The notes beneath the pieces are model-generated. The model was given only the letters and a program-made list of their open reading frames with translations, ran no database searches and was not told the DNA's origin. The translations under genes were made by a program, and so were the position numbers. Positions 1 through 9,145 of a DNA stretch of 64,000 nucleotides are shown here, piece by piece (position 1 is the stretch's first letter; each line of letters starts with the position of its first letter). This DNA comes from Leucobacter sp. PH1c (lineage in GTDB: Bacteria; Actinomycetota; Actinomycetes; Actinomycetales; Microbacteriaceae): NCBI RefSeq assembly GCF_000633415.1, contig NZ_AYMV01000011.1, positions 1 to 64,000 of the forward strand, read 5' to 3'.

Positions 1-559
1 CGCCCGTGCCGACGAGCACGACCTCGGCGTCCTCCCACGCCGCGATGCGCCGCTCGGCGAGCACGAGGGCGAGCCGCACGAGCGACTGGCCGGCGGCGCG
101 CACGCCCGTCCGCTCGCGCACGGCCCGGGAGGTCCGCGTCGCCGTCTGGAAGACGCGCTCGAGCCGATCGGTCATGGTGCGCGCGGTGCGGGCCGCGGTG
201 TGGGCCCGGCGCACCTGCCCGGCGATCTCCTCCTCGCCGAGCGCGGCGGACTCGAGGCCGCTCGCGACCGCGAACAGGTGCTCCGCCGCGGCGACGTCGG
301 TCGCGATGCGCGCCGAGCCGGCGAGTTCTTCGGGGGCGAGCTCGGCCGCCGCCGCGAGCCGGGCGATCGCCGCCTCAGCGAATTCCGGGGTCTCGCGCCC
401 GGCGTCGAGGTAGAGTTCGAAGCGGTTGCAGGTGGCCAACACGACGGAGCCGGGGCAGAACTCAGCGAACTCGGAGGTGATCTCCTCCTCGCGGCGGGCG
501 ACGGCCTCGCGGAGGGGGAGGGATGAGCCCCGGTGGTCCAGGGAAAGGCTGAGCAGCAT
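1..559 (-). CDS. hemA: Glutamyl-tRNA reductase, 3' end cut by window edge
   Basis: It reduces Glu-tRNA(Glu) to glutamate-1-semialdehyde with NADPH, the first committed step of C5 heme synthesis in the cytosol. The 186 visible codons give the N-terminal catalytic domain with TCNRFELY (catalytic Cys44), the LGEEEIAGQV segment and the start of the NADPH-binding domain (VVLVGTG), where the window ends. Start is ATG at 559 with AGGAAG about five bases upstream. It is divergent from hemE across 104 bp. A TACGAT -10 on this strand (607-612) and a GTGAAA -35 (629-634), 16 bp apart, would give a leader of about 40 bases. Identity is secure; only the C-terminal part is missing. Confidence 0.93.
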   Translation of the reverse strand, partial: MLLSLSLDHRGSSLPLREAVARREEEITSEFAEFCPGSVVLATCNRFELYLDAGRETPEFAEAAIARLAAAAELAPEELAGSARIATDVAAAEHLFAVASGLESAALGEEEIAGQVRRAHTAARTARTMTDRLERVFQTATRTSRAVRERTGVRAAGQSLVRLALVLAERRIAAWEDAEVVLVGTG

Positions 560-606
560 GGGCGGCTTCCTGTTCGGCGTGCGGCGGCCCGACGGGGCCG
601 GAAAGC

Positions 607-655
607 ATCGTAACGGACACATCTGATCTTTCACATCAGATGTGTGAGGTACGAT
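607..655. promoter_or_regulatory. Divergent hemA/hemE promoter with nested inverted repeats
   Basis: Seen: a perfect 10-bp inverted repeat, ACACATCTGA (617-626) and TCAGATGTGT (636-645), with a nested palindrome CACATCAGATGTG (632-644). The half-site CACATC/GATGTG therefore occurs three times. TACGAT -10 boxes lie on both sides, 607-612 for hemA and 650-655 for hemE. The repeats cover the hemA -35 and the bases just upstream of the hemE -10, the expected place for a repressor. The binding protein is unknown; no regulator gene is adjacent. Confidence 0.6.
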
Positions 656-663
656 CACGTCTG

Positions 664-1785
664 ATGAACGCGCAGCCTGCCCCCGCCGAGCCGATGACCG
701 CCCTTCCCGCCGAGCACCCGCTCGTCACGGGCCGTACCGCCGACGCACCCCTCGTGCGCGCGCTCCGCGGCGACCGCCCCGAGCGCACGCCCGTCTGGTT
801 CATGCGCCAGGCCGGCCGCTCGCTCCCCGAGTACCGCGCGATCCGCGCGAACACCCGCATGCTCGACGCCTGCCTCGACCCCGAGCTCGCGAGCGAGATC
901 ACGCTCCAGCCGGTGCGCCGCCACGGCGTCGACGGCGCGGTGTTCTTCAGCGACATCGTCGTCCCGCTCCTCCTCGCGGGCGTCGATGTCGACCTCGTCG
1001 CCGGGCGGGGGCCGGTCTTCGCCCAGCCCGTTCGCACGGCGGCGGACGTGGCGCGCTGCCGGGCGGAGTTCACCCCCGAGCGGCTGCGCGCCGCCCTCGG
1101 CCCCGTCACCGCGGCCGTGCAGCGCACCGTCGCCGAGCTCGGCGAAACGCCGCTCATCGGCTTCGCCGGCGCCCCCTTCACGCTCGCGGCCTACCTCGTC
1201 GAGGGCGGCCCCTCGCGCGATCACCTCCGGGCCCGCACGCTGATGCACGCCGATCCCGAGACGTGGCGCGAGCTGCTCGAGTGGACGGCCGAGCTGAGCG
1301 GCGAGTTCCTCGCGGCGCAGGTCGCTGCGGGCGCGAGCGCCGTGCAGCTCTTCGACTCCTGGGCCGGCTCCCTCGGGGTGGCCGACTACCGCGCGCACGT
1401 CGCGCCCGCTTCGGCGGCGGCGCTCGCCGCCGTGCGGGGGATCAGCGACGATGCGGGGCGCCCGTTCCCGACGATCCACTTCGCGGTGGGCTCGGGGCAC
1501 CTCCTGGAGGCGCTCGCGGAGCTCGGCACCTCGGCGCTCGGCGTGGACTGGCGCACGCCGCTCGACGAGGCCTCGGCCCGCCTGGGGGACCGGATCCCGC
1601 TCCAGGGCAACCTGGATCCCGCCTTCCTCGGTGCGCCGGAGCCCGTGCTGCGTGCGGCGCTCGAAGATGTGCTGCGGCGCGGCGAGCGCGCGCCCGGCCA
1701 CGTGCTGAACCTCGGCCACGGCGTCCCCCCGGAGGCCGATCCCGCCGTGCTCACCCGGATCGTCGAGCTCGCACATGCGTTCTGA
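664..1785 (+). CDS. hemE: Uroporphyrinogen decarboxylase
   Basis: It removes four acetate carboxyls from uroporphyrinogen III to give coproporphyrinogen III. The 373-aa protein has the signature FMRQAGRSLPEYR (residues 46-58), the SDIVVPL segment and a C-terminal NLGHGVPPEADP segment typical of HemE. The ATG at 664 is preferred over an in-frame ATG at 640, because 640 lies inside the promoter palindrome and upstream of the -10 box TACGAT (650-655). Only eight bases separate that box from 664 and no Shine-Dalgarno sequence is seen, so the mRNA is probably leaderless. It is the first gene of the hemE-Y-C-D-B-L operon. Confidence 0.93.
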   Translation: MNAQPAPAEPMTALPAEHPLVTGRTADAPLVRALRGDRPERTPVWFMRQAGRSLPEYRAIRANTRMLDACLDPELASEITLQPVRRHGVDGAVFFSDIVVPLLLAGVDVDLVAGRGPVFAQPVRTAADVARCRAEFTPERLRAALGPVTAAVQRTVAELGETPLIGFAGAPFTLAAYLVEGGPSRDHLRARTLMHADPETWRELLEWTAELSGEFLAAQVAAGASAVQLFDSWAGSLGVADYRAHVAPASAAALAAVRGISDDAGRPFPTIHFAVGSGHLLEALAELGTSALGVDWRTPLDEASARLGDRIPLQGNLDPAFLGAPEPVLRAALEDVLRRGERAPGHVLNLGHGVPPEADPAVLTRIVELAHAF

Positions 1786-3277
1786 CGGGCGCCCCGCCGG
1801 GGCCCCGCTGCGCGTCGGCGTGGTGGGCGGCGGGGTCTCCGGGCTCGTCGTCGCGCGCGAACTCGCGCGCGCGGGCGCCGAGGTGACCGTGTTCGAGGCG
1901 GCCGAGCAGCTCGGCGGCCGGATCGCCGGGACGGAGCTCGCCGGCCGGGCCGTCGACGTGGGCGCCGAGGCGTTCGCCACCCGGGGCGGCCACGTGCGCG
2001 AGCTGCTGACGGAGCTCGGGATCGCCGACGACTGCGTCGCCCCCGCCCCGCTCGGCTCGTGGCTCGTCGACGGCACCGACGGCTCGGCGGCTCCCCTCCC
2101 GCCCGCGGGCACGCTCGGGATCCCGGCGGCCCCGCTCTCGGCCGCCACGCGGCGGGTGCTCGGCCTCCGCGGGGCGCTCCGTGCCGCGGCCGAGCCGCTC
2201 CTGCCCGCGCGAGTGGGGCGGGGCAGCGAGACGATTGCCGAGCTCGTGCACGCCCGCTCGGGCCCGGCCGTGCTCGAGCAGCTGGTGCGCCCGGTCACTC
2301 TCGGCGTGTACTCGGCGCCGCCCGAGCGGCTTCCCCTCGGCGTCCTGCCCGGGCTCGAGGCCGAGGTGCGCCGCACGGGCTCGCTCCACCGCGCGGCGCG
2401 CGCGCTTCGCGGGCGGACGAGTGCCGCGGGCGGCGCCGTCGCGACGCTGCGGGGCGGGATGTCCGCGCTCGTCGGCGCGCTGAGTCGCGCGGTGCGCGAA
2501 GCCGGCGGCGAGCTGCGCACGGGCGTGCGCGTCACCGGGCTCGACACCTCGCGCGCGGCTGTGGGCGCCGGGACCGGGAACGGGATCGGGATCCTCGGAA
2601 CGGTCGGCGACGCTGCGGGCAGCTCCGAGCTCGTCCGCGTGGACGCGGTGGTACTCGCGACCCCGGAATCGGCGGCGCGCGCGATCCTGGGCCTGCCCGC
2701 CGTGGCAGACGCGGAGAGCACGGTCGAGGTGGTCGTGCTCGCGCTCGATCGCGCGCACCCCGCCGTCGCTCCGCTCGTACGCGCGCCGCGCGGCACGGGT
2801 GCGCTGGTGAACGCGGCCGCGGGGACCCCGCGCATCACGGCGAAGGCGCTCACCCACATCTCGCGTAAGTGGCCGCACGCCACGCACCGGGACACCGAGC
2901 TTGTGCGGCTCTCCTACGGCCGTGACGGTGCGGCGCCCGCGACGCTCGGGCTCCCCGACGACGCGGTGCGGGAGCTCGCGCTCCGCGACGCGAGCGCGAT
3001 CCTCGGCGTCCCGCTGCCGGACGACGCCGTGCAGGGACTCGCCCGCCGCACCTGGCGGATGCCGACCCGGGGCGACCGCGCCCCGATCACGCCGCCCGCC
3101 GGAGTGCTCCTCACGGGCGACTGGCGCTCGGGGGCGGGCTTCGCCGCGGTGATCCCTGCCGCCCGCCGCACGGCCCGCGAACTCCTCACCGCGCACGGCG
3201 TGTGCGCCCACGCCGCTCCTCCCGCGCCGCCGCGCGCGGCTCCCCACGATCCCACCCCGGAAAGGCACTCCGCGTGA
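1775..3277 (+). CDS. hemY: Protoporphyrinogen/coproporphyrinogen III oxidase
   Basis: FAD-dependent oxidase of the HemG/HemY superfamily. In Gram-positive actinobacteria this enzyme normally oxidises coproporphyrinogen III to coproporphyrin III. The 500-aa protein opens with the FAD dinucleotide motif VGGGVSG (residues 17-23) and a VTVFEAAEQLGGRI segment, and ends with LLTGDWRSGAGFAAVIPAARR, the second FAD contact. Start ATG overlaps the hemE stop by 11 bases, so translation is probably coupled. No ferrochelatase (hemH) or HemQ gene follows in this cluster, although the coproporphyrin route needs both; they may lie beyond hemA or elsewhere. Confidence 0.87.
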   Translation: MRSDGRPAGAPLRVGVVGGGVSGLVVARELARAGAEVTVFEAAEQLGGRIAGTELAGRAVDVGAEAFATRGGHVRELLTELGIADDCVAPAPLGSWLVDGTDGSAAPLPPAGTLGIPAAPLSAATRRVLGLRGALRAAAEPLLPARVGRGSETIAELVHARSGPAVLEQLVRPVTLGVYSAPPERLPLGVLPGLEAEVRRTGSLHRAARALRGRTSAAGGAVATLRGGMSALVGALSRAVREAGGELRTGVRVTGLDTSRAAVGAGTGNGIGILGTVGDAAGSSELVRVDAVVLATPESAARAILGLPAVADAESTVEVVVLALDRAHPAVAPLVRAPRGTGALVNAAAGTPRITAKALTHISRKWPHATHRDTELVRLSYGRDGAAPATLGLPDDAVRELALRDASAILGVPLPDDAVQGLARRTWRMPTRGDRAPITPPAGVLLTGDWRSGAGFAAVIPAARRTARELLTAHGVCAHAAPPAPPRAAPHDPTPERHSA

Positions 3278-4362
3278 CTCCCCAGCACGATCCCCAGCTC
3301 GACCCCACGACCGAAACGACCGAGACGACCGAGACGGCCGGCACCGCCTCGGCGGTTCCGGCGACCCGGCCCCCGGCGCCGAGCGGCCGCGTCACCCGGT
3401 CCGCGGGCGCGGAGGCGGCGCGCCCCGGCCTCATCCGGATCGGCACCCGCGGCAGCCGCCTCGCGATCGCGCAGACCACCACGGTGGCGGAGGCGATCGC
3501 CGCCGCGACGGGCTGCGATGTGACCCTCGTGACGATCACCACGCACGGCGACGTGTCGCGCGAATCGCTGTCGCAGCTCGGCGGCACGGGCGTCTTCGTG
3601 AGCGCGCTCCGCGAAGCACTGCTCGCGGGGGAGTGCGACCTCGCCGTCCACTCGCTCAAGGACCTCCCCACGGGCCCGTGCGAGGGGATCGTGCTCGGCG
3701 CGATCCCGGAGCGCGCGGATGCTCGCGACGCGCTCTGCGCGCGCGACGGGCTGAGCCTCGCGGAGCTGCCCGCAGGCGCCGACGTGGGCACGGGTTCGCC
3801 GCGCCGCGCCGCCCAGTTGCTCGCCGCGCGCCCGGACCTCGCGGTGCACGACCTCCGCGGGAACGTCGACACCCGCCTCGGCCGGGTGGGCCACGACCTC
3901 GACGCCGTCGTGCTCGCGGCCGCGGGCCTCGACCGCTCCGGGCTCGCGGACGCGATCACCGAGCGCTTCCCGCTCACGACGGTGCCCACGGCGCCCGGCC
4001 AGGGCGCCCTCGCGATCGAGGCCCGCGCGGCCGACCGCGGGGTCGCGCACCTCGACGCGGCGCTCGCCGCGCTCGACGACGCCGAGGCGCGGGCGTGCGC
4101 GACGGCGGAGCGGATCCTGCTCGGCACCCTCGAGGCGGGGTGCGCCGCGCCGATCGGGGCGACCGCTGCCGTGCGCGCGGGGCGGCTCAGCCTGAGTGCG
4201 ACCGTCTACCGCCTCGACGGGAGCGCGGAGCTCACCGCCCGGGCCAGCGAGGACTGGACGCCCGCGGATACAGGCGCAGCCGAGCGGCTCGGCCGCGCGG
4301 CGGCGGCCGACCTCCTCGCGCGCGGCGCCGCCGAACTCGCCCCGCTCGGATCGGCGCGATGA
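3274..4362 (+). CDS. hemC: Hydroxymethylbilane synthase (porphobilinogen deaminase)
   Basis: It polymerises four porphobilinogens into hydroxymethylbilane on a covalent dipyrromethane cofactor. The core begins at LIRIGTRGSRLAIAQT and carries SLKDLPTG and the cofactor cysteine Cys290 in LEAGCAAPIG. Start GTG at 3274 overlaps the hemY TGA (GTGA) and has GGAAAGG ten bases upstream. This leaves about 50 residues of Thr/Pro/Ala-rich low-complexity sequence (TTETTETTET) before the fold, longer than usual for HemC. No start codon closer to the conserved core was found, so the extension is probably translated. It overlaps hemD by four bases. Confidence 0.92.
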   Translation: MTPQHDPQLDPTTETTETTETAGTASAVPATRPPAPSGRVTRSAGAEAARPGLIRIGTRGSRLAIAQTTTVAEAIAAATGCDVTLVTITTHGDVSRESLSQLGGTGVFVSALREALLAGECDLAVHSLKDLPTGPCEGIVLGAIPERADARDALCARDGLSLAELPAGADVGTGSPRRAAQLLAARPDLAVHDLRGNVDTRLGRVGHDLDAVVLAAAGLDRSGLADAITERFPLTTVPTAPGQGALAIEARAADRGVAHLDAALAALDDAEARACATAERILLGTLEAGCAAPIGATAAVRAGRLSLSATVYRLDGSAELTARASEDWTPADTGAAERLGRAAAADLLARGAAELAPLGSAR

Positions 4363-5213
4363 GCGGGGCCGAGCTCGCCGGACTGCGGATCCTGATCCCA
4401 CGCAGTGCCGACGCCGCGCGGGCGACCGCGCGGGAGGTGCGCGAGCGGGGCGGGATCCCCGTCGTGCTCCCGCTCATCGGCTCGGCCCCGCCGCTCGATC
4501 CGGCCCCGCTCGGCGCGGCCCTCGACGCGTGGCACCGCGGCGCCTACGCGTGGCTCGCGGTGACGAGCGCCGCGGGGGCCTCCTCCCTCCGCGCGGCGGG
4601 CGCACGGTCCGTCCCGGGATCCCGGATCGCCGCGGTGGGGCCGGCGACGGCGCTCGCGCTCGCCGAGGCCGGGCTCACCGCCGATCTCGTGCCCGAGCAG
4701 GAGTTCACGGGTGCGGCGCTCGGCGGAGCGCTCGCGGCGGCCCTCAGCCGTGCGCCCGTGACGGAGCCCGATGCGTCCGGCCCGCGGGTGCTCCTGCCCG
4801 TCGCCGCGGGCGCGGGCACCGAGTTCGAGGCCGCGCTCGCCGCGGTCGGCGAGCGCGCCCACCGGGTCACCGCCTACCGCACGGTGCCGACCGCGCGGCA
4901 CGCGGAGGCCGAGCGCGCGGCGCTCGATTCGGGCATCGACGCGATCCTCGTGACGAGCGGCTCGGTCGCCCGGGAGCTCGCGGTTCGCTGCCAGCCGCTT
5001 CCGCCGGGCGCGCGCCTCGTCGCGATCGGCGAGCCCACGGCCCGCGCGCTCGCCGAGCTGGGCCTCCGGCCTGATCTCGTCGCCGAGACCCACACCGTCG
5101 CGGGGATGCTCGACGCGCTCGCGCTCGCGCCCCCGAGCCCGGACGCTGACCCGCACCCCGCACCACCCCAGCACTCCACCCCAGCACCCGATTCCCGAGG
5201 AGCACACGCATGA
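4359..5213 (+). CDS. hemD: Uroporphyrinogen-III synthase
   Basis: It closes and inverts ring D of hydroxymethylbilane to make uroporphyrinogen III. The 284-aa protein has the two-domain HemD pattern: ILIPRS at the N-terminus, [11 protein letters not shown] and [16 protein letters not shown] near residues 65-105, then [13 protein letters not shown] and [15 protein letters not shown] in the second half. HemD is poorly conserved, so position between hemC and hemB supports the call. ATG overlaps the hemC stop (ATGA) and its own stop overlaps hemB. The last 30 residues are Pro/His/Ala-rich and probably disordered. Confidence 0.85.
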   Translation: MSGAELAGLRILIPRSADAARATAREVRERGGIPVVLPLIGSAPPLDPAPLGAALDAWHRGAYAWLAVTSAAGASSLRAAGARSVPGSRIAAVGPATALALAEAGLTADLVPEQEFTGAALGGALAAALSRAPVTEPDASGPRVLLPVAAGAGTEFEAALAAVGERAHRVTAYRTVPTARHAEAERAALDSGIDAILVTSGSVARELAVRCQPLPPGARLVAIGEPTARALAELGLRPDLVAETHTVAGMLDALALAPPSPDADPHPAPPQHSTPAPDSRGAHA

Positions 5214-6187
5214 CCCCCGCCCCGTCGATCCGCCCCCGCCGCCTGCGGCGCACCCCGGCGCTCCGCCGCATGGTGGCCGAGACCCGGATCCATCCCGCCG
5301 AGCTCGTCCTCCCCGTCTTCGTGCGCGAGGGCATCAGCGCCCCGCAGCCGATCGCCGCGATGCCCGGCGTCGTGCAGCACACGATCGACTCCCTGCGCGG
5401 CGTCGCCGCCGAGGCCGCCGCCGCCGGACTGGGCGGCATCATGCTCTTCGGCGTCCCCGCGGAGCGCGACGCGCGCGGGAGCGCCGCCGACGATCCCGAG
5501 GGGATCCTGAACCGCGCGACCCGCGCCGTCGTCGCCGAGGCCGGGGACGCGCTCGTGGTGCAGACGGACCTCTGCCTCGACGAGTTCACCGATCACGGGC
5601 ACTGCGGCGTCATCGACGCGAGTGGCGCGGTCGACAACGACGCGACGCTCGCGCGCTACGCGGACATGGCGATCGCGCAGGCCGAGGCGGGCTCCGCGCT
5701 GCTCGGGCTCTCGGGCATGATGGACGGCCAGGTGGCTGCGGTCCGCGAGGCGCTCGACCTCGCGGGGCACGAGCAGACCGCGCTCCTCGCATACTCGGCG
5801 AAGTACGCCTCGGCCTTCTACGGCCCCTTCCGCGAGGCCGTGGACTCGCAGCTCACGGGCAACCGCCGCGGCTACCAGCAGGATCCCGCGAACCGTCGCG
5901 AAGGGCTCCGCGAGGCGGAGCTCGACATCGCCGAGGGAGCCGACATCGTGATGGTGAAGCCCGCCATGAGCTCGCTCGATGTGCTCGCCGACGTCGCGGC
6001 CGTGAGCCCGGTGCCGGTGTGGGCCTACCAGGTGTCGGGCGAGGCCGCCATGATCGAGGCAGCGGGGGCGAACGGCTGGATCGATCGCGACGCCGCCGTC
6101 CGCGAGTCGCTCACGAGCATCAAGCGCGCGGGGGCCGATGCGATCCTGAGCTACTTCGCCCTCGAGGCCGCGGGGTGGGCCCGATGA
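5210..6187 (+). CDS. hemB: Porphobilinogen synthase (delta-aminolevulinate dehydratase)
   Basis: It condenses two 5-aminolevulinates into porphobilinogen. The 325-aa protein has the two active-site lysines, Lys198 in [14 protein letters not shown] and Lys250 in [12 protein letters not shown], the latter forming the Schiff base. The metal segment reads [14 protein letters not shown]: Cys122 and Cys132 are present, but the middle ligand of the classical three-cysteine zinc site is Asp124. The metal type therefore cannot be assigned from sequence alone. The start overlaps the hemD stop (ATGA) and the stop overlaps the hemL ATG. Confidence 0.94.
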   Translation: MTPAPSIRPRRLRRTPALRRMVAETRIHPAELVLPVFVREGISAPQPIAAMPGVVQHTIDSLRGVAAEAAAAGLGGIMLFGVPAERDARGSAADDPEGILNRATRAVVAEAGDALVVQTDLCLDEFTDHGHCGVIDASGAVDNDATLARYADMAIAQAEAGSALLGLSGMMDGQVAAVREALDLAGHEQTALLAYSAKYASAFYGPFREAVDSQLTGNRRGYQQDPANRREGLREAELDIAEGADIVMVKPAMSSLDVLADVAAVSPVPVWAYQVSGEAAMIEAAGANGWIDRDAAVRESLTSIKRAGADAILSYFALEAAGWAR

Positions 6188-7557
6188 GCCCGGCGCGTGA
6201 GGCCCGGCGGCACGCGGCCCCGGAGCCGACGCTCGCGCGGAGCGCGGCGCTGCAGGAGCGTGCCGCTCGCGTGATCCCGGGCGGCGTGAACTCGCCCGTG
6301 CGCGCGTACGGCTCGGTGGGCGGGACGCCGCGCTTCCTCGTCGCGGGCTCGGGCCCGTACGTGACCGACGCCGACGGCGCGGAGTACGTCGACCTCGTCG
6401 CGTCCTGGGGCCCGGCGCTCCTCGGCCACGCGCACCCCGAGGTTGTCGCCGCCGTGCAGGAGTCCGCGGCGCGGGGCCTCGGCTTCGGCGCCTCGGTTCC
6501 CGAGGAAGCCGAGCTCGCCGAGGAGATCGTGCGGCGCGTGCCGCTCGTGGAGCGCGTGCGGCTCGTCTCGACCGGCACGGAGGCGACCATGACCGCCATC
6601 CGGCTCGCGCGCGGCGCGACGGGGCGGCCGCTCATCGTGAAGTTCGCGGGGCACTACCACGGCCACTCGGACGGGCTGCTCGCCGCGGCCGGCTCGGGGC
6701 TCGCCACGCTCGCGCTGCCCGGCTCGGCCGGCGTCACCGCCGAGACCGCGGCGCAGACCCTCGTGCTCCCGTACAACGATCTCCCGGCGCTCGAGGCGGC
6801 GTTCGCGGCCCACGGCGACCGCATCGCGGGGGTGATCGCCGAGGCCGCCGCCGCGAACATGGGGATCGTGCCGCCCGCGCCCGGCTTCACGCGCGCGCTG
6901 ATCGAGCTCGCGCACCGGCACGGGGCGCTCGTAATCCTCGACGAGGTGCTCACGGGGTTCCGCGCGGGCCCCGCCGGGTACTGGGGGATCGAGGAGCCGA
7001 CGCTCCCCGCGGGTGTCACGCCCGATCTCTTCACCTTCGGCAAGGTGGTCGGCGGCGGGCTGCCGCTCGCCGCGCTCGGCGGCCGCGCGGAACTCATGGA
7101 GCAGCTCGCGCCGCTCGGCCCCGTGTACCAGGCGGGCACCCTGTCGGGGAACCCGCTCGCGGTCACCGCCGGGCTCACGACGCTGCGCCTCGCCGACGCG
7201 GCGGCGTACGCGCGGCTCGCCCACGCCGCGGACACGGTGGCGGGCGCCGTGGGTGGTGCGCTCGAGGCCGCCGGAGTTGCACACCGGATCACGCGCGCCG
7301 GCACGCTCTTCGGCGTCGTGTTCGGCGACTTCCCCGAGGCGCCGCGCGACTACGCGACGATGCAGCGCCAGAACATCGCGCAGCACCGCGCGTTCTTCCA
7401 CGCGATGCTCGCGGGCGGGGTCAACCTGCCGCCGAGCGCGTTCGAGGCGTGGTTCGTCACGGCCGCGCACGACGGTGCGGCGCTCGAACGCGTCGCGGCA
7501 GCGCTCCCCGCGGCGGCTGCGGCGGCGGGCGCCGCGGAGGCGGGCTCGGCGGACTAG
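6184..7557 (+). CDS. hemL: Glutamate-1-semialdehyde 2,1-aminomutase
   Basis: PLP enzyme that moves the amino group of glutamate-1-semialdehyde, the product of HemA, to give 5-aminolevulinate for HemB. The 457-aa protein has [50 protein letters not shown] and the PLP lysine Lys287 in [12 protein letters not shown]. It is last in the hem operon. Its TAG stop lies in CTAG at 7554-7557, which is also the stop of the convergent permease gene, so the two genes overlap by four bases and no terminator lies between them. Confidence 0.94.
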   Translation: MSPAREARRHAAPEPTLARSAALQERAARVIPGGVNSPVRAYGSVGGTPRFLVAGSGPYVTDADGAEYVDLVASWGPALLGHAHPEVVAAVQESAARGLGFGASVPEEAELAEEIVRRVPLVERVRLVSTGTEATMTAIRLARGATGRPLIVKFAGHYHGHSDGLLAAAGSGLATLALPGSAGVTAETAAQTLVLPYNDLPALEAAFAAHGDRIAGVIAEAAAANMGIVPPAPGFTRALIELAHRHGALVILDEVLTGFRAGPAGYWGIEEPTLPAGVTPDLFTFGKVVGGGLPLAALGGRAELMEQLAPLGPVYQAGTLSGNPLAVTAGLTTLRLADAAAYARLAHAADTVAGAVGGALEAAGVAHRITRAGTLFGVVFGDFPEAPRDYATMQRQNIAQHRAFFHAMLAGGVNLPPSAFEAWFVTAAHDGAALERVAAALPAAAAAAGAAEAGSAD

Positions 7558-9050
7558 CGGTGCGGGCCGCCCGGCGCCTCGCCGGGCGGTCGCGTCTCGT
7601 CCACCAGCTGGACCGCGGTGCGCCCCGGGCCGCGCACGCACACGCGGTAGGCGAGCGCGAGGAGCGCGACCCACACCAGCCCCACGACGAGCGCGGGGCG
7701 CGTGCTCTCGACCACGCCGATCATCACGACGACGAAGAGCACGAAGGCGACCGCGGCGTACGACGCCGCGGGCCAGAGCGGCACGGGGAACTCGCTCGGC
7801 AGTCCGCCCGTCCGCGCGAGCTCGCGCTTCATGCTGATGTGCGCGAGCAGGATCATCAGCCAGACGACGACCGTGGCGAACGTGGCGAGCGCGGCGATCA
7901 GGAAGAAGATCTGCTCCTGGAACCAGACGTTGAGGAGCACGCCGACGAGGAGCGCGCCCATCATCGTCACGACCGTGAGCCACGGCACGCCGCTGCGCGT
8001 GAGCCGCGTGAACGCCCGCGGCGCGTGCCCCTGCTGCGCGAGCCCGTGGAGCATGCGGCCGGCGCCGAAGATGTCGGCGTTGATCGCGGACACGGCGGCC
8101 GTGATCACGACGGCGTTGAGCACGTGCGCCGCCCCCGTGAGGCCGAGCGAATCGAAGATGGTGACGAAGGGGCTCGCGGAGCCGTCGATCGTGTTCCACG
8201 GCTGGATCGACATGATCACGGTCAGCGTGAGCACGTAGAACAGCAGGATGCGCACGGGGACGGAGTTGATGGCGCGCGGGATCACGCGCCGGGGATCCTG
8301 CGCTTCGCCCGCGGTGATCCCGATCACCTCGATGCCCCCGAACGCGAACATCACGACCGTGAAGCACGCGAGGAAGCCGAGCAGCCCGGTGGGGAACAGG
8401 CCGCCGTGGGCGACCAGATTTCCGAGCCCCGCTGCCCCGTCGCTCGGGGTGCCGAGGCCGAACACGATGATCGCGATCCCGCCGGCGATCATGAGCACGA
8501 TCGCCGTGATCTTGATGAGCGCGAACCAGAACTCCAGCTCGCCGAACACCCGGACGCTGATGAGGTTGATCGCGCCGATGAAGAGCACGAGGGCGAGGAT
8601 CCAGATCCAGCGCTCGACATCGGGGAACCAGAACCCCATGTAGACGCCGAACGCGGTGACGTCGGCGAGCGCGACGACGAACATCTCGAACGCGTAGGTC
8701 CAGCCGGTGAGGAAGCCGGCGAAGGGGCCGAGGTAGCGCGACGCGTACTGCCCGAAGGAACCGGAGACAGGGTGGCGCACGGCAAGCTCGCCGAGCGCGC
8801 GCATCACCATGAACACGGCGGCGCCGCCGATCACGTACGCGAGCAGCACCGCGGGGCCGGCCGCCTGGATCGCGCCGGCTGAGCCGTAGAACAGACCGGT
8901 GCCGATCGCCGAGCCGAGCGCCATGAAGCGGATGTGCCGGGCGGTGAGCCCCCGCCGCAGCCCGGCCAGCGGCGAGCGGGCGGGCTCGGCGCCGGGGCGG
9001 GTTTCGGCCTGCGCTGGGGTCCGCGCTGCGTCGGCGTCGGAGGGGTGCAT
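7554..9050 (-). CDS. APC-family amino acid permease, probable histidine/urocanate importer
   Basis: A 498-aa integral membrane protein with about twelve hydrophobic segments. It belongs to the amino acid transporter (AAT) branch of the APC superfamily: [16 protein letters not shown] after a cytosolic N-terminus, then [19 protein letters not shown] and [19 protein letters not shown]. These motifs occur in proline, GABA and histidine permeases. Substrate is inferred from context: it lies 95 bp downstream of hutG on the same strand, with no terminator seen, so it may be the HutT-type importer of the hut regulon. It is convergent with hemL and shares its stop bases. Start ATG at 9050 is the first plausible one; no strong ribosome site. 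Confidence 0.8.
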   Translation of the reverse strand: MHPSDADAARTPAQAETRPGAEPARSPLAGLRRGLTARHIRFMALGSAIGTGLFYGSAGAIQAAGPAVLLAYVIGGAAVFMVMRALGELAVRHPVSGSFGQYASRYLGPFAGFLTGWTYAFEMFVVALADVTAFGVYMGFWFPDVERWIWILALVLFIGAINLISVRVFGELEFWFALIKITAIVLMIAGGIAIIVFGLGTPSDGAAGLGNLVAHGGLFPTGLLGFLACFTVVMFAFGGIEVIGITAGEAQDPRRVIPRAINSVPVRILLFYVLTLTVIMSIQPWNTIDGSASPFVTIFDSLGLTGAAHVLNAVVITAAVSAINADIFGAGRMLHGLAQQGHAPRAFTRLTRSGVPWLTVVTMMGALLVGVLLNVWFQEQIFFLIAALATFATVVVWLMILLAHISMKRELARTGGLPSEFPVPLWPAASYAAVAFVLFVVVMIGVVESTRPALVVGLVWVALLALAYRVCVRGPGRTAVQLVDETRPPGEAPGGPHR

Positions 9051-9145
9051 GGCGGATCCGTTCGAGACGAGGCGTTCAGCGGAGCGGCGCGGCGGGGCGC
9101 ACGGCGGAGGGCCCGCCGTGTCGCCACCGGCGTCTGCGCCAGCCT

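Noticed and set aside
640-663. Alternative hemE start ATG at 640
   Set aside because: It lies inside the inverted repeat and upstream of the -10 box, so it could not be on the transcript.
655-2895. 746-codon minus-strand open frame opposite hemE and hemY
   Set aside because: Antisense shadow; hemE and hemY motifs and start sites on the plus strand are unambiguous.
4611-4626. Additional copy of the hut-like core inside hemD
   Set aside because: CCGGGATCCCGG is present, but the GTC/GAC flanks do not match in full and the position is coding.
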